From: Xylona heveae TC161
Taxonomy: Eukaryota > Ascomycota > Xylonomycetes > Xylonales > Xylonaceae
Assembly: GCF_001619985.1 (NCBI RefSeq)
Contig: NW_017264201.1
Location: 1,116,001 to 1,180,000, forward strand
Reading direction: 5' to 3'
Length of the DNA: 64,000 nucleotides
Of the stretch, positions 23,601-34,456 are shown one piece after another. Numbering within the stretch: position 1 is the first letter of the stretch; every line of letters begins with the position of its first letter. A model generated the notes under the pieces. It worked only from the letters and a program-made list of their open reading frames with translations. It made no database searches and had not been told where the DNA came from. A program made the translations under genes and the position numbers.

Positions 23601-23686
23601 CTATCGTCTGCACGCGATGAACCTGGCGCGCTGCGCTTCAGCGAGGATGTGCCTGCTGAGGAAGCTTGAGGGTTCGCAGGGGCCAT
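20634..23686 (-). CDS. POP1: RNase P/MRP subunit Pop1
   Basis: Exons on the minus strand: 23686-23225 and 23126-20634; 984 aa. Pop1 is the largest protein shared by RNase P and RNase MRP and scaffolds their RNA. The POP1 N-terminal region is seen in the Arg-rich block (FVRAREFEIRALEDSM, RAFQQVPRNLRRR, RVPKRLRRR) and MAEDNTPTVTARRR, then the segment KRAHLTEPRYPLWRFAIPL. The POPLD region is in the middle (VLLPWKCVLPVWYSLMYYPL, GGLNELRQVAFE), and the C-terminus ends with LIGFVTTGNFNLGQGRA and ARWELI. The intron falls between GRE and MAEDN. Length is slightly above the yeast protein (about 875 aa). The window also carries an Rpr2/Rpp21-type partner at 2.7 kb. Confidence 0.96.
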
Positions 23687-24021
23687 GGCAAAAAAAGTGT
23701 TTTTCGATCCCCAGGAGCAGTCTATTTGTTGACTAGGCTGTAATTCTGAGCTGAAATAAAATCGGAGCTTGTGTCAACTTTGCTTCGGCCGTTATATAAT
23801 GCGCGGATCGTAAAGTGAAAATGTTTTTGATGAGGAGGGTTTCGGCGTCAATTGAAAGCGTAGGTCGGAGGTCCCATGATGTTGAGCTGTAGTAAAATGT
23901 ATATTCTGCTATGCTGCGGAATTGATTTTTTGTTTTTTTCTCCTTGGACAACCTTGAAAGAAAGAATGGAACTGAGCTTAGTGTTGGTGACATTACAGCA
24001 GAAGCGCAAACTCCGATGCTT
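23687..24021. other. POP1 promoter region up to transposon
   Basis: These 335 bp separate the POP1 start from the left end of the transposon inverted repeat. No distinct site was recognised. Confidence 0.5.
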
Positions 24022-24141
24022 CCAAGGCTCGAAGGAAAAAGTCGTTGCGCCCCTCCGGTCGGGGGGTGACTTGCGAAAGTTGGTTAGGTACATGGGATCA
24101 CGTTGAGAGATGATGCCAATGATCTTGGGATTAAATTCCAT

Positions 24142-25218
24142 CTAATACTGGGTCTGAAGCCCCTTTCTATCTATACATTCAGCGATGCGTTGTGGCATCT
24201 GCTTAATATATTGATTGATTTCTTTGTAGGTGATTTTGTCCCACTCTATTATAATTGCCTCCCATAGCTGTTGAGGAGTTTGAGGCTTCCACTGTTTAAC
24301 CCACTGTTTAAGGATCCTCCATATATTCTCAATAACATTAAGATCTGGAGAGTGTGTAGGCCAGTCATTAAAGTAGAGAATTCCTTGAGATTCCTTAAAT
24401 GCTCTGACTAGATTATGAAGACTCCTTGTTCTATGAGATCCATCATTGTCTTCTTGGAGTATAAAGGATTTGTTATGTTTCCTTGATAATTCTTTCATCT
24501 CTAGAGCTATAACTCTTTCCAAAATCTTCTCCAAATACTCTTGTTGAGTTAAGTTACCTCCTTTACCTCTTGTCTTATAAAAGACTAGGGGAGATTTGTA
24601 GTTATATCCTACCATTGCCTAACAATGAAAGACTAAAGCATGTCTTTTCTCCTTAAATTGTATACAATCAAGGCAATTTCTTTCTCCTTTTGTCCAAATA
24701 ACCCATTTAGTATTCTTTGCAAAAGGAGCAAAATGTACTTCATCTATAAATAGACAATTTAACCAGTCTAACAAGAGGTAGTTTTGACAAAAATTCTCCT
24801 GCTATTGTTGTTAAGAAGGGCTAAGATACTCCCTTTGACAGGCTTTACATTTATGATAACTATGCTTAGCCATTGAGTTCTAGATTATATCCTTACAAGC
24901 ATTGATTCCTAACTCCTTTTCTAAATTCTCCCACCCTAAGATATAGACATTATAGTGGCCATTTAGGTAGTTGATGATGTATTTAATGTCTTCATCCTTT
25001 AGGATACAAGGGTGGCCTAATTCTTTCTTGGTATGATGGAGGTTGTTTTGGAAGTTAGTGATATACTAGATTGTACAAGGGGAGACACTAGTCAATTCAA
25101 AGATTGTATCTTTCTTCTTCCCTCACTATTTGAGGGTAATAATGTAAGTCTTCATAGGAGTATTGTACTCCCTTAGGGACATGATGGGTCTACTTTGGGT
25201 TGATGAGCTATGAACCAT
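24142..25218 (-). pseudogene. Tc1/mariner-like transposase, left copy (decayed)
   Basis: Read on the minus strand from ATG 25218 to a stop at 24142, 359 codons in one frame, interrupted by several in-frame stops. The catalytic (DDE) part is well kept: LFIDEVHFAP (first Asp), QEDNDGSH (second Asp) and HSPDLNVIENIW (Glu), as in DD34E Tc1-like enzymes. The longest uninterrupted piece is 24142-24615. The stops fit CAG/CAA to TAG/TAA or TGG to TAG/TGA changes, as expected of C-to-T mutation. The N-terminal half, where the DNA-binding helices belong, is more decayed. Confidence 0.88.
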
Positions 25219-25222
25219 GGTT

Positions 25223-25313
25223 AAGGCTCCCAAGTAGCACCCTAAGTACTACTCTTGATTTGAGAGGTCACTCTGACTGAGAGGGGTGCAATGACTTTTT
25301 CCTTTAACCCTTG
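25223..25313. repeat. 91-bp spacer of the inverted dimer
   Basis: This spacer is a mutated copy of the sequence directly right of the dimer (26515-26607). The differences are C-to-T on the plus strand, mostly at CpG or CpA (for example CTCGATTCGAG against CTTGATTTGAG). It therefore shows a second copy of the flank caught between the two elements. Confidence 0.85.
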
Positions 25314-25317
25314 AACC

Positions 25318-26394
25318 ATGGTTTATGGCTCATCAACCCAAAGCAGACCCATCATGCCCCCAAGGGAGTACAATACTCCTATGAAGACTTACATCATTAT
25401 CCTCAAACAGTGAGGGGAGAAGAAAGATACAATCTCTAAATTGACTAGTGTCTCCCCTTGTACAATCTAGTATATTACCAACTCCCAAAACAACCTCTAT
25501 CATACTAAGAAAGAATTAGGCCACCCTTGTATCCTAAAGGATGAAGACATTAAATACATCATCAACCACCTAAATGGCCACTATAATGTCCATATCTTAG
25601 GGTAAGAGAATTTAGGAAAGGAGTTAGGAATCAATGCTTGTAGAGATACAATCTAGGACTCAATGGCTAAGCATAGTTATCATAAATGCAAAGCCTGTCA
25701 AAGGGAGTATCTTAGCCCTTCTTAACAACAATAGCAGGAGAATTTTTGTCAAAACCACCTCTTGTTAGACTGGTTAAATTGTCTATTTATAGATGAGGTA
25801 CATTTTGCTCCTTTTGCAAAGAATACTGAATGAGTTATTTGGACAAAAGGAGAAAGAAATTGCCTTGATTGTATACAATTTAAGGAGAAAAGACATGCTT
25901 CAGTCTTTCATTGTTAGGCAATGGTAGGATATAACTACAAATCTCCCCTAGTCTTTTATGAGACAAGAAGTAAAGGAGGTAACTTAACTTAACAAGAGTA
26001 TTTAGAGAAGATTTTGGAAAGAGTTATAGCTCCAGAGATGAAAGAATTATCAAGGAAACATAACAAATCCTTTATACTCCAAGAAGACAATGATGGATTT
26101 CATGGAACAAGGAGTCTTCATAATCTAGTCAGAGCATTTAAGGAATCTCAAGGAATTCTCTACTTTAATAACTAGCCTGCACACTCTCTAGATCTTAATG
26201 TTATTGAGAATATATAGAGGATCCTTAAATAGTGGGTTAAACAGTAGAAGCCTCAAACTCCTCAACAGCTACAGGAGGCAATTATAATAGAGTAGGACAA
26301 AATCACCTACAAAGAAATCAATCAATATATTAAGCAGATGCCACAACACATCACTGAATGTATAGATAGAAAGGGGCTTCAGACCCGGTATTAG
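25318..26394 (+). pseudogene. Tc1/mariner-like transposase, right copy (decayed)
   Basis: Plus-strand counterpart of the left copy, same length of 1,077 bp, from ATG 25318 to TAG at 26392-26394. It starts MVYGSSTQSRPIMPPREYN and keeps QEDNDG and SLDLNVIENI-type blocks. It carries more stops than the left copy in the last 500 bp, for example TAA for CAA in the block AACTTAACT(C/T)AACAAGAG and TAG for TGG before the PDLN region. Confidence 0.87.
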
Positions 26395-26514
26395 ATGGAA
26401 TTTAATCCCAAGATCATTGGCATCATCTCTCAATGTGATCCCATGTACCTAACCAACTTTCGCAAGTCACCCCCCGACCGGAGGGGCGCAACGACTTTTT
26501 CCTTCGAGCCTTGG

Positions 26515-26918
26515 TTGAGGCTCCCAAGCGGCACCCTAAGTACCACTCTCGATTCGAGAGGTCACCCCGACCGAGAGGGGCGCAACGACTTTTTCCTTCA
26601 ACCCTTGTTCGGATATTTTTACGCCGACCCCGAACCTCGTTGGCCTGAACAGTGATATCCCTACGACAGCCGGGACTGGAGAATAAGCCACTTCTACCCT
26701 TGATTGTGACATTTGCAATAATATGCACTTTACCCATGATTCATATTGTCAGAGAAGATGGAGAAAATTAGATAAGGTTAGTTATTAAATATCTGGTATA
26801 CAAATACGTGGTTTTCTCCTACAAGGAGGAGCCTGAGCTAAAAACTTATATTAATGGCCGCAATAATAATTGGGGTATTAATATCAAAATACACTTGAAA
26901 TGGAGACGTTGCTCTGGA
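26515..26918. other. Flank of transposon with second terminal-repeat copy
   Basis: The first 93 bp (26515-26607) are the less mutated version of the dimer spacer. They hold a perfect small palindrome CTCTCGATTCGAGAG and another copy of the motif GACCGAGAGGGGCGCAACGAC. The rest to the cry-DASH stop is unremarkable; the open frame at 26395-26655 is not a gene. Confidence 0.6.
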
Positions 26919-28988
26919 TCAAGCAATAGCCTCTTCCAAAGTCGCGGCATTATCCATTCGCCCCATATTTTGCTTGCGGCGCGGGGTTTCATCAGTTGTA
27001 TGTCCCTTTGAACCGCCACGTCCACCGCCTCGACCTCTGCTCCTACCCCTGCCCCTGCCCCTTGCCCGCCCCCATCCTCTTCCACGACGATGATTGCTGC
27101 TCCCTCTGCTAGTACCTTGGGCTTCTTCAGCAGCATTCGCTTCATCATTCAGGTCATTCCTTCCTTGCCCTTCCTGCTGACGATTGCGGTTGCCACTCGC
27201 GAAGGTTCCGGAACCTTTAGACGGCTTGCTAACATAAAAGTCAATACGCTTCAGTGGATTTTCCACCCATTCGACTCCCTCCAGTCCCAAAGCTTTTCGC
27301 TGATCCACAGGAAGCCTCCATGCTTGGAACACAGCTAAAGGATCCTCAACATCTCTCAGTTCAGGCACCCATGTTTTCACGTACTCCCCTTGCGGATCGT
27401 AGTCAAAGGCCTGTTTAATGGGGTTAAACACGCGACCTTCACCTCGCGGGTCATTCCCCACGCCGGCATTATATTGCCAGTTCCCCCAGTTGCTGCTGAC
27501 ATCATAATCGACAAGTTGTGTCTCATACCATTCAGCACCTAGGCGCCAGTCAATCCGAAGATGCTTGGCTAAGAAGCTCGCAACATTTTGACGAGCCCGA
27601 TTTGAGGTGTAGCCCGTCAGATACAGTTCACGCATGCTTGCGTCAATGAGACCTGTTCCGGATCGGCCCTCGAGAAAGCGCTGCAGAGCCTCAGCGGCAT
27701 CAACGGCGCTGTTGCTATGGCGTCTCTTGTTTTTCCTTTCGGCACCATCAACGTATTTCCAGGGGACAGACTTGCCGTGCCGGAAGCCGTCAATATGAAA
27801 TAATCGTGCGCCAAACTTGCGTGTGCACAGCCGCATATAATCACGCCAAAGGAGTTCGAACCGGACAGCGGCAGTGCCTTTGTTTTCACCATTGCCATAG
27901 CCAATGGCGTCACTGCCGAGAGCGCTCGAACCGTCTTCAAATTCTAGAAGGTACTCATGGACCTGTCTCGCGGTGATGCAGCCCAATGCTAGCCATGCGG
28001 CAAGTTTCGTGCTGAAATCTTCGCCCAAGAGGCCATTGCGTGTGTCCTTGTAAGCGCTCATGCTCCCGGAAGTTACGAGGTGCTTGATGCGCTCATGACC
28101 TGCTTTTTCACCACCGCTGAAGGGAAAGGCTGAATTTGCGCCATTCGGCCATTTCGGTGGATGTTCGAGCTCGTCGTCATTATGGAGAGGTTTCTCAAGT
28201 GCTGCTATGAGATTTTCAAGCGAGGATGGCTGAACAAAAGGCGATGATTGCGGGGGGATTGAGTCTGGCAGCGGGAGCAATTGTGACGGCGGCGGGACAG
28301 ATTTTCTAGGAGCCTCACGAAGCGGCTCAACCATCTTTCGGTATGAAGTAAACACATCCGGCAATTCTTTCGGATCTTGGAATGGTATATCTCGACTGGG
28401 CCCCAAATCAATACTAATTTCTTTTCGTACGTAAAAGATAAAAATGTAAGTGGCTGACAAAACTTACTCATCAATGAAATATTTCTCATCCTTCCAAAGT
28501 TGGAATTCTTTACCCTCTGCCTCAACCACGGTTCGCACATTTTCCTCGTCCTGCTTCTCCTCCCAACCTTCCTCCTCTGTCATCCAAACGGCGGACACCT
28601 CCCCATCAAGTGTTTTGTATGCCTCTAGCATATCCTTGATAACTTCACTTGTTACGCCCACGCGAATTTCCAGTCCGCTGCCGACTTTCTCCAAGGAACT
28701 CTTCGTATCCCATACGCTTTCGGCGAGGAATTTAACACGATGGTGTCCTGTTCTCCAGAAGCCACCGACCTTCGATCGAGCTTCTGCATAGGGAGAGTCT
28801 GTTGTGCCTGGGGATAGGAAGCCCGATACTTCAACTTGCTGAGCTGGAAATACATAAAGAGGTAGTAGATGAGTAAAAGAAGCATTCTGGGAAGATCGAA
28901 GAACGCGAGAGACTTCGTGCAATATTGGATTATCAGCCAATCGCAAATCACGACGAAGGACATAAATCAAGATTCGAGATGAAGTCAT
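26919..28988 (-). CDS. Cryptochrome DASH (photolyase family) with RG-rich tail
   Basis: Exons on the minus strand: 28988-28468 and 28413-26919; 671 aa. It is a FAD blue-light photoreceptor or ssDNA-type photolyase. The N-terminal photolyase domain starts ILIYVLRRDLRLADNPIL. The FAD-binding region shows STKLAAWLALGCITARQVHEYL, RFELLWRDYMR, TGLIDASMRELYLTGYTSNRARQNVASFL and the DASH-typical WRLGAEWYETQLVDYDVSSNWGNWQY. Beyond the fold, residues about 607-643 form an Arg/Gly-rich tail (RGRGWGRARGRGRG), as seen in some fungal DASH proteins and common in RNA-binding proteins. A GATC pair upstream (29464-29476) may be a light-response element. Confidence 0.95.
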
Positions 28989-29753
28989 GCTGTTGAGACA
29001 TTCAAAATGTGAATATATTGTAACAATCCACCCAATTTCTCAGAAACAAATTGCAAAGGGGCTAATAGCGACAAGAATCCATCGCCTGAAAATATAAAAA
29101 CCATGAAAAAATGTAAAAAGAAAACAGGGTCATGACTGAAAGCATTTATGGGGGACGAGCAACAGTATGGCAAAAATTGAACAAAGTGCCAATGGTTTAG
29201 GTGCGCCATGGTCGGGTCTAAGCCCAATGGGCAGAAATATCGTGAATTGCCCTGAGTATCGAAACATAGCCTACAATTGAATTGGGCCCCGCGGCGGTGC
29301 AGATCGAGGACATTGGGAGAGGGAAAGATTGCCGGTCCAGAAAAAGTCATGAACTCATGACGCAGAAACTCGTCTCATACGAGTTTAGTCGCGATCGGCA
29401 AAGAAAGGGCCCAAACGTTTAAACGCCCAAACGCCGCCTAGTTCGGAACCACCGGGGCGTCATGATCGGCGCGATCAGCGAGTCTCTCTCCGATTGACAG
29501 CTCCAAAACTCTGGAGACCGATGCCCAATGCTCCGGGATGTGCCATTTATTTCCAGTGGCTGTTGTGGCTGATTCTTGATCATCACATTATCTCCCGCTG
29601 CGAAACATCCATTTACGCAAAATATGACATTCAAAGATTTACACAAATAGCCAGTGACCAAACGCCGACCCTCATTAAATACTTTTTCCCCCAATGAATG
29701 AACTCGTAATAATTCTCGACCACGGTTTGGCTTTCCCCGTTTACCCGATATTT
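28989..29753. promoter_or_regulatory. Promoter region of cry-DASH
   Basis: These 765 bp lie between the cry-DASH start and the 3' end of the glutamate decarboxylase gene. Two GATC cores at 29464-29467 and 29473-29476 (9 bp apart) resemble GATC-repeat light-response elements bound by White Collar GATA factors. A further GATC lies near 29394. The assignment is an inference from motif spacing. No gene was found here. Confidence 0.4.
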
Positions 29754-31634
29754 CTAGCAGACGCCACGATGGATTCCCTCATGAGGGGGATGCTTAGCCT
29801 CATGACGATTCTTGTGACGGAGACCACGGCTCGCGAGTTGCTTTTCTATCGACGATGAAGAAGGCTGGTAGGCGGCGAGATCGACAGGGTCCGTAGTCAT
29901 CAACGTCTCTGTCACGTCGCAAATGTCACGAATCAGCCGCTCCACGAGGTCCAGAGCCATGCTCTCCCGAACAACAACGCGCAAGATTTCGGTCTTCTCT
30001 TCCTTGGGAGGAAGGGGATAATCTGCTCCTTGTTAGTCCCATAGACAATAAAGCACTCTTACTCATGACTTACTGGGGACAATGTATTGCTTGCCCCGGA
30101 GCAGGCCGCTGACACTGCTCTGTTTGATGTGAGGAAACCGTCGCTTAAAGTCGTCGGAAAAGCGGAAAGCTACTACCGGCAGTCCGGCATTGTACTCGGC
30201 ACTTGTTTCGTTACCGGAGCCAAAGACAGCCTCTGCGGCTCCGAGAAACTTGTGTTGACCCTTCTTTCGGTGTATGTCACTTACACATACATACCAACCG
30301 GTTGCTTCAAGGCTCTTGCTCAACACCCGGGCATTGGAAAGACAGTTTTCCATGATACTTCTGAATCCTTCAAATCCGAGATGAATAAGGTTGTAGTACT
30401 GTGCAATCACCTGCGCTCCTGGACGAGAGAAGTTCAGAGTGTATGATTCCTCGGTGCCACCAAGATAATGCAGTTCAAAAATGAGATCATGGGGAAGGTA
30501 TGACTCGTCTCGCCAGATAATCCAGCCTAACCCCGCGTAGACAAGGCCAAACTTGTGTCCAGAGGTGTTGATGGATTTGACTCGGGGAAGAGCGAAATTC
30601 CTGAAGATGATGAGGACATTTGTCTTCAAAGTTGGGGGGGGGAAGGGGTCTCAGTGGCTTACCATTTAGGTCCACCAGCTTTCGCATGGGTGAAAGGCGC
30701 AATGAAACCGCCGCTCGCAGCGTCAACGTGGATGGGGATGTCGATTCCCGTTTCTCTTTCGTAATCGTCGAGAATCGTAGCAATTTCAGCTACGGGCTCG
30801 TAATGACCAGTATAGGTGCTACCTAGAATGACAAAGACACCGATTGTGTTTTCGTCGATATTCTGTTTGACTAAATCCGGGTCCAGACGATAGTTGCTCT
30901 TTTCGCTGACGTCAAGGATCCTCGCTTCCACCTCAAAGTATCGGGCAAATTTCTCGAGAGCTACTTGCGCATTGGCGCCCATGATGATGTTTGGTTTAGA
31001 GGCATCTTTGCCTGCTGCTCGACGCTTCTCTTGCCAGCGACGCTTCATGGCCAAGCCACCGAGTTGGACGGCTTCGGATGAGCCAGTAGTAGCAGAACCG
31101 ATGGCTTTCTCACCTTTCTGCGCTTCCCAGAGATTTGCAATAATGGAGATACAGCGTGCATGCATGTCCATCATGGCGGGATATTCATCGGCATCTGACA
31201 AGTTCTTGGAGATATTCTCTATCATCAGTTGTTGGGCATGATCCTCCATGTAAGTTCCGACGAAACTGTTGATACCCAACAAGTCAATACGATGTTGAGG
31301 ATATACGACGGGTTATTCATAAAAGGTGTACCTAGCCAGATTCAAGGTTGGTCTTCCATCGAGATCGAGTTCATCTCTCAGCAGCTGGTGGACTGTGTCT
31401 GCCGGGGCACCCTCCCGAGGGATGCTGAATTTGGACAGTTCTTGACTACTGCCATAACGCGTAGAATACGGGGTAATGTGTGAAAAGGAGCGCTCCGAGG
31501 TTCCATGATGCGGCTGGCGAGGAGAGCTCTCCTGAAGACGCTTCAGGACTTCTTCAGGGTCGATCTAGTGCCAATCAGTATGTATTTTTGAGATTGGGAA
31601 ATGTTAGAGCACCCACATGTCTTGCTAGAACCAT
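29754..31634 (-). CDS. Glutamate decarboxylase
   Basis: Exons on the minus strand: 31634-31617 (MVLARH), 31564-31332, 31265-30663, 30600-30074, 30022-29754; 549 aa. A PLP enzyme that turns glutamate into GABA and CO2 in the GABA shunt. Family blocks are LRDELDLDGRPTLNLASFVGTYME, GSATTGSSEAVQLGGLAMKRRW, HVDAASGGFIAPF, and the PLP-lysine motif NTSGHKFGLVYAG, then SRPGAQVIAQYYNL. The C-terminus carries the typical RVVVRESM and a His-rich end (RHKNRHEAKHPPHEG). The first exon has only six codons but has good splice signals. Length fits fungal GADs (500-550 aa). Nothing nearby belongs to the same pathway. Confidence 0.95.
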
Positions 31635-32843
31635 TGCGGCGAATATTGCACAAAGCAGTAAGAGGAGCCCAAATCAAGTAAGTGGAATTGAAATTTGAAT
31701 AATTCTTTGCGGATTAGGCGGTTAATAAATGGAACTGGAGGAGGGGAAATGCGAAGCAGAAAAGCAGGCTGCCACTGCCGTTGCCCAAGACCTTGATTAC
31801 CCGGATGTTTTGGTGACGTTATGCTTGTCTAATTACCGTACGTTGTTAGGAGTCATGTAGGTACAACTCATAGTGGGGGTTTTAGCTGCATCGGTTATGA
31901 AGCGATAGCGGGGCTTCGTCCTGTAGATGACTTCTCACTGGCCGAGAGCGGGAATGCGGGGCCGAGAAAAACCAGGGGAATTCGGCTACTAAAAGAATCA
32001 AGCTTTGTCAAGCTCACGCCTGGGCCGTTTCAGTGGCCGAGGATCAGAAAGCGGTCCCAAGAAAGGACGTGAAGCAAAGAACAGGTCTTACCAAGCCGTG
32101 ATAAATACATTGGAATAAGATATAGTTATCCATTTTCTGGTTGCCACAAATGGATTATTAAAGATTTCATTGATCAAATGTTGATAATCGATGCAGGGAG
32201 TGTACAAAATAGTCAATCTACCTTACTCTGTGGTCCTGAAGTGATGATTCAACTACAATCGTAGCCTTCAACGTCCTTGTCGTCGTTACAAGCAATTTGG
32301 GAGAGCTGACAATTTGATATCAAATATCCATGCCAATGAAGGTGTGATTGGTCTCTCCTCAAAAGCTCCAGTAGCTGAAGCATCTACCTGTAGGTAAGCA
32401 CGTAGAAGAAAGGCGGCTATATTTGGTCACGGATAGAGCAATCCCGACATTCCGATTGTTTACTTTGCAATACCTCTCCGCCACACCATATGCCCTCCAA
32501 ATTGAAAGTATCGCCATGTTCCCCGGGTGACGTACGCTGGGGGTTCCGGAAGGACCAACGTCTCACATCGTGTCGTCATTTACTGAATGCATCGCACCAC
32601 AACAACACGAAGTCACTTTACCGCATGAATTTGCTGCAAGAGGACTTGTATGAGGGGGGAGAATTGCTTACCTCCTAGGCCACGCAAGCTATATGGATGC
32701 CTACAGATTCGAGAAATGCTTACTTTTGACTACGCTCTCGCATACTACCTGAGATAGTTCTTTAGAAAAGACTTTATTGAAGCTCATATTCTTTACACTG
32801 TGCCCTTCATCACTACTTCTTGATTTTGCTGCTAATCTTAGGT
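31635..32843. other. Intergenic region between divergent genes
   Basis: About 1.2 kb with the promoters of the GAD gene (left) and the fasciclin gene (right). Short open frames, for example 32490-32678, show no family features. No RNA gene seen. Confidence 0.55.
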
Positions 32844-34456
32844 ATGAAGTGGACTTTACTCCTGCCCTTGGCGGCCGTCACGACCGCCTTTGTGATTCCC
32901 GACGATGAAGTAGCAAATCAACTCGTCATTGAGCCGGAAAGACCCTCGACAGCCCTTCAGGACAAACTTCCACCGGCTGAGCAGCTGTTCGCCGGAGTCA
33001 AGTCAAAGTTGGAAGATATTGTGGAAGCCTCAAAGCAAACCGTCGATGATGTATTCTCGTGGGCGTTAGAAACCGGCCGAGACGCCCACAGCAAGGTTAT
33101 CACATCGTCCTTGGATGCATTTGACCCGCAGTCATGGCTCGATTCGGATCTTGATACCCCTGAGGATGATGAAGACATTTGGGATTCTGACTTCGACTCA
33201 TTCGGCGGCGGAGAGCATCCTCCTCACCATGATCCTCCACCACACCATCGCCCTCCTCCCCATCATAAACGTCCACACCATGGTCACCATAAGTCCAACC
33301 TCACAGTATATCAGCTCATCTCCAAGAGCAAATATACCACAAAGCTGGCAAAATTGATCAATGAATATGACGACCTTGTTGACCTCTTGAATGGCACGAA
33401 AGCAAACTATACCGTCTTTGCTCCCACCGACAAGGCCTTTGCCAAGATTCCCAAGTGTGCTCCGAAGCCTTCGAAGGAGCTTCTCAAGAAGATTCTCACC
33501 TATCACATCTCTGAAGAATTTTACCCGGCCGGTAGAGTTCTTGTGACAAGGACCATCCCGACATTGCACAAAGAAGCAGCATTGGGCAAAGAGCCTCTGC
33601 CGCAAAGACTGAGCACGAACATCGGTTTCAATGGACTGACTGTCAACTTCTACAGCCGTGTCGTAGCTGTAGATATTGTACGTTACTTTTACGTCAACTT
33701 CTTTTCCTTTCCCTTGAACGTCGTCTGTCCGTCCTAACATATAGAAAAACTATAGTTTGGAACCAATGGCGTGATCCACGGCATTGACAGCATCCTCCTT
33801 CTTCCACCTAAAGCCGCGGAAATTATCAACTTCCTGCCTGGTGAATTTAGTACGCTCGAGCTTGGGCTGGTAAAGACGGGTTTGCTCGAAAAGATAAACA
33901 CGACGGAACACGAGGGCGGCACGCTCTTTGCGCCGTCCAACTGGGCATTCAAGAAGCTAGGACCCAAGATCAACGCCTTTCTCTTCAGTCAATATGGACT
34001 CAAGTATCTAAAGGCTTTGCTCGAGTATCATATTGTGCCCAAACATACCTTATACTCGGATGCGTACTACAGCCCAGACACTGAAGCACAGGGTCATCGC
34101 ATCCCCAAGGGCCATTTCCATGTGCGTATACCCCACTATCAAAATATCTCTCAGGCGAGCTTCAAGACCAAAACGCTAATGGCTATAAAAAGGTTGATCT
34201 CCCAACTCTTCTCGAAGAGAGGTCGCTGAGTATCGATATTGGCCGCTTTGGACGTCTCATCACGATCAAAATCAACGGCTTTAGCAATGTTGCTGTCCAG
34301 AATGGCATTGCCAGGGACGGGGTAATTCATGTTGTCAGCAGCGTCATTATCCCGCCAAAGAAGCTGAGCGGCGGCAAAGTCGCCGAATGGCAAGGCGAAG
34401 AACTCACTGAAGATGACCTGAAAGAGAGACTCGAGCCATATGTCGACGAACTCTAG
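32844..34456 (+). CDS. Secreted fasciclin (FAS1) protein with His-rich segment
   Basis: Exons 32844-33677, 33756-34121, 34193-34456; 487 aa. A signal peptide is clear (MKWTLLLPLAAVTTAFV). Two FAS1 domains follow: the first starts LTVYQLISKSKYTTKLAKLI and has the family blocks YTVFAPTDKAF and NFYSRVVAVDI-F-NGVIHGIDSILL; the second includes TLFAPSNWAFKKLG and GVIHVVSSVIIPP. Such proteins act in cell-wall or surface adhesion. Between the N-terminal segment and FAS1-1, residues about 121-148 are very rich in His and Pro (HPPHHDPPPHHRPPPHHK), a possible metal-binding stretch. There is no C-terminal GPI hydrophobic tail. I chose the ATG at 32844 rather than 32820 because it starts the signal peptide. 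Confidence 0.92.

Larger units (their letters stand above)
24022..26514. mobile_element. Inverted dimer of a Tc1/mariner-like transposon
   Basis: Two copies of one element face each other. The left arm is 24022-25222 and the right arm 25314-26514, each exactly 1,201 bp, so they align end to end without net gain or loss. Each arm carries a decayed transposase of 1,077 bp. Where I compared them the arms differ almost only by C/T and G/A transitions, for example CAA in one against TAA in the other. A spacer of 91 bp lies between them. The outer ends (CCAAGGCTCGAAGG on the left) are perfect complements. No target duplication could be defined. Confidence 0.9.

Noticed and set aside
24022-24141. 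Possible short non-autonomous (MITE-like) element at the left end
   Set aside because: It is the outer end of the left transposon arm, matching the right arm end almost perfectly; no independent short element is needed.
26395-26737. Small open frames right of the transposon
   Set aside because: They translate the element's terminal sequence and its flank; composition and lack of homology argue against genes.
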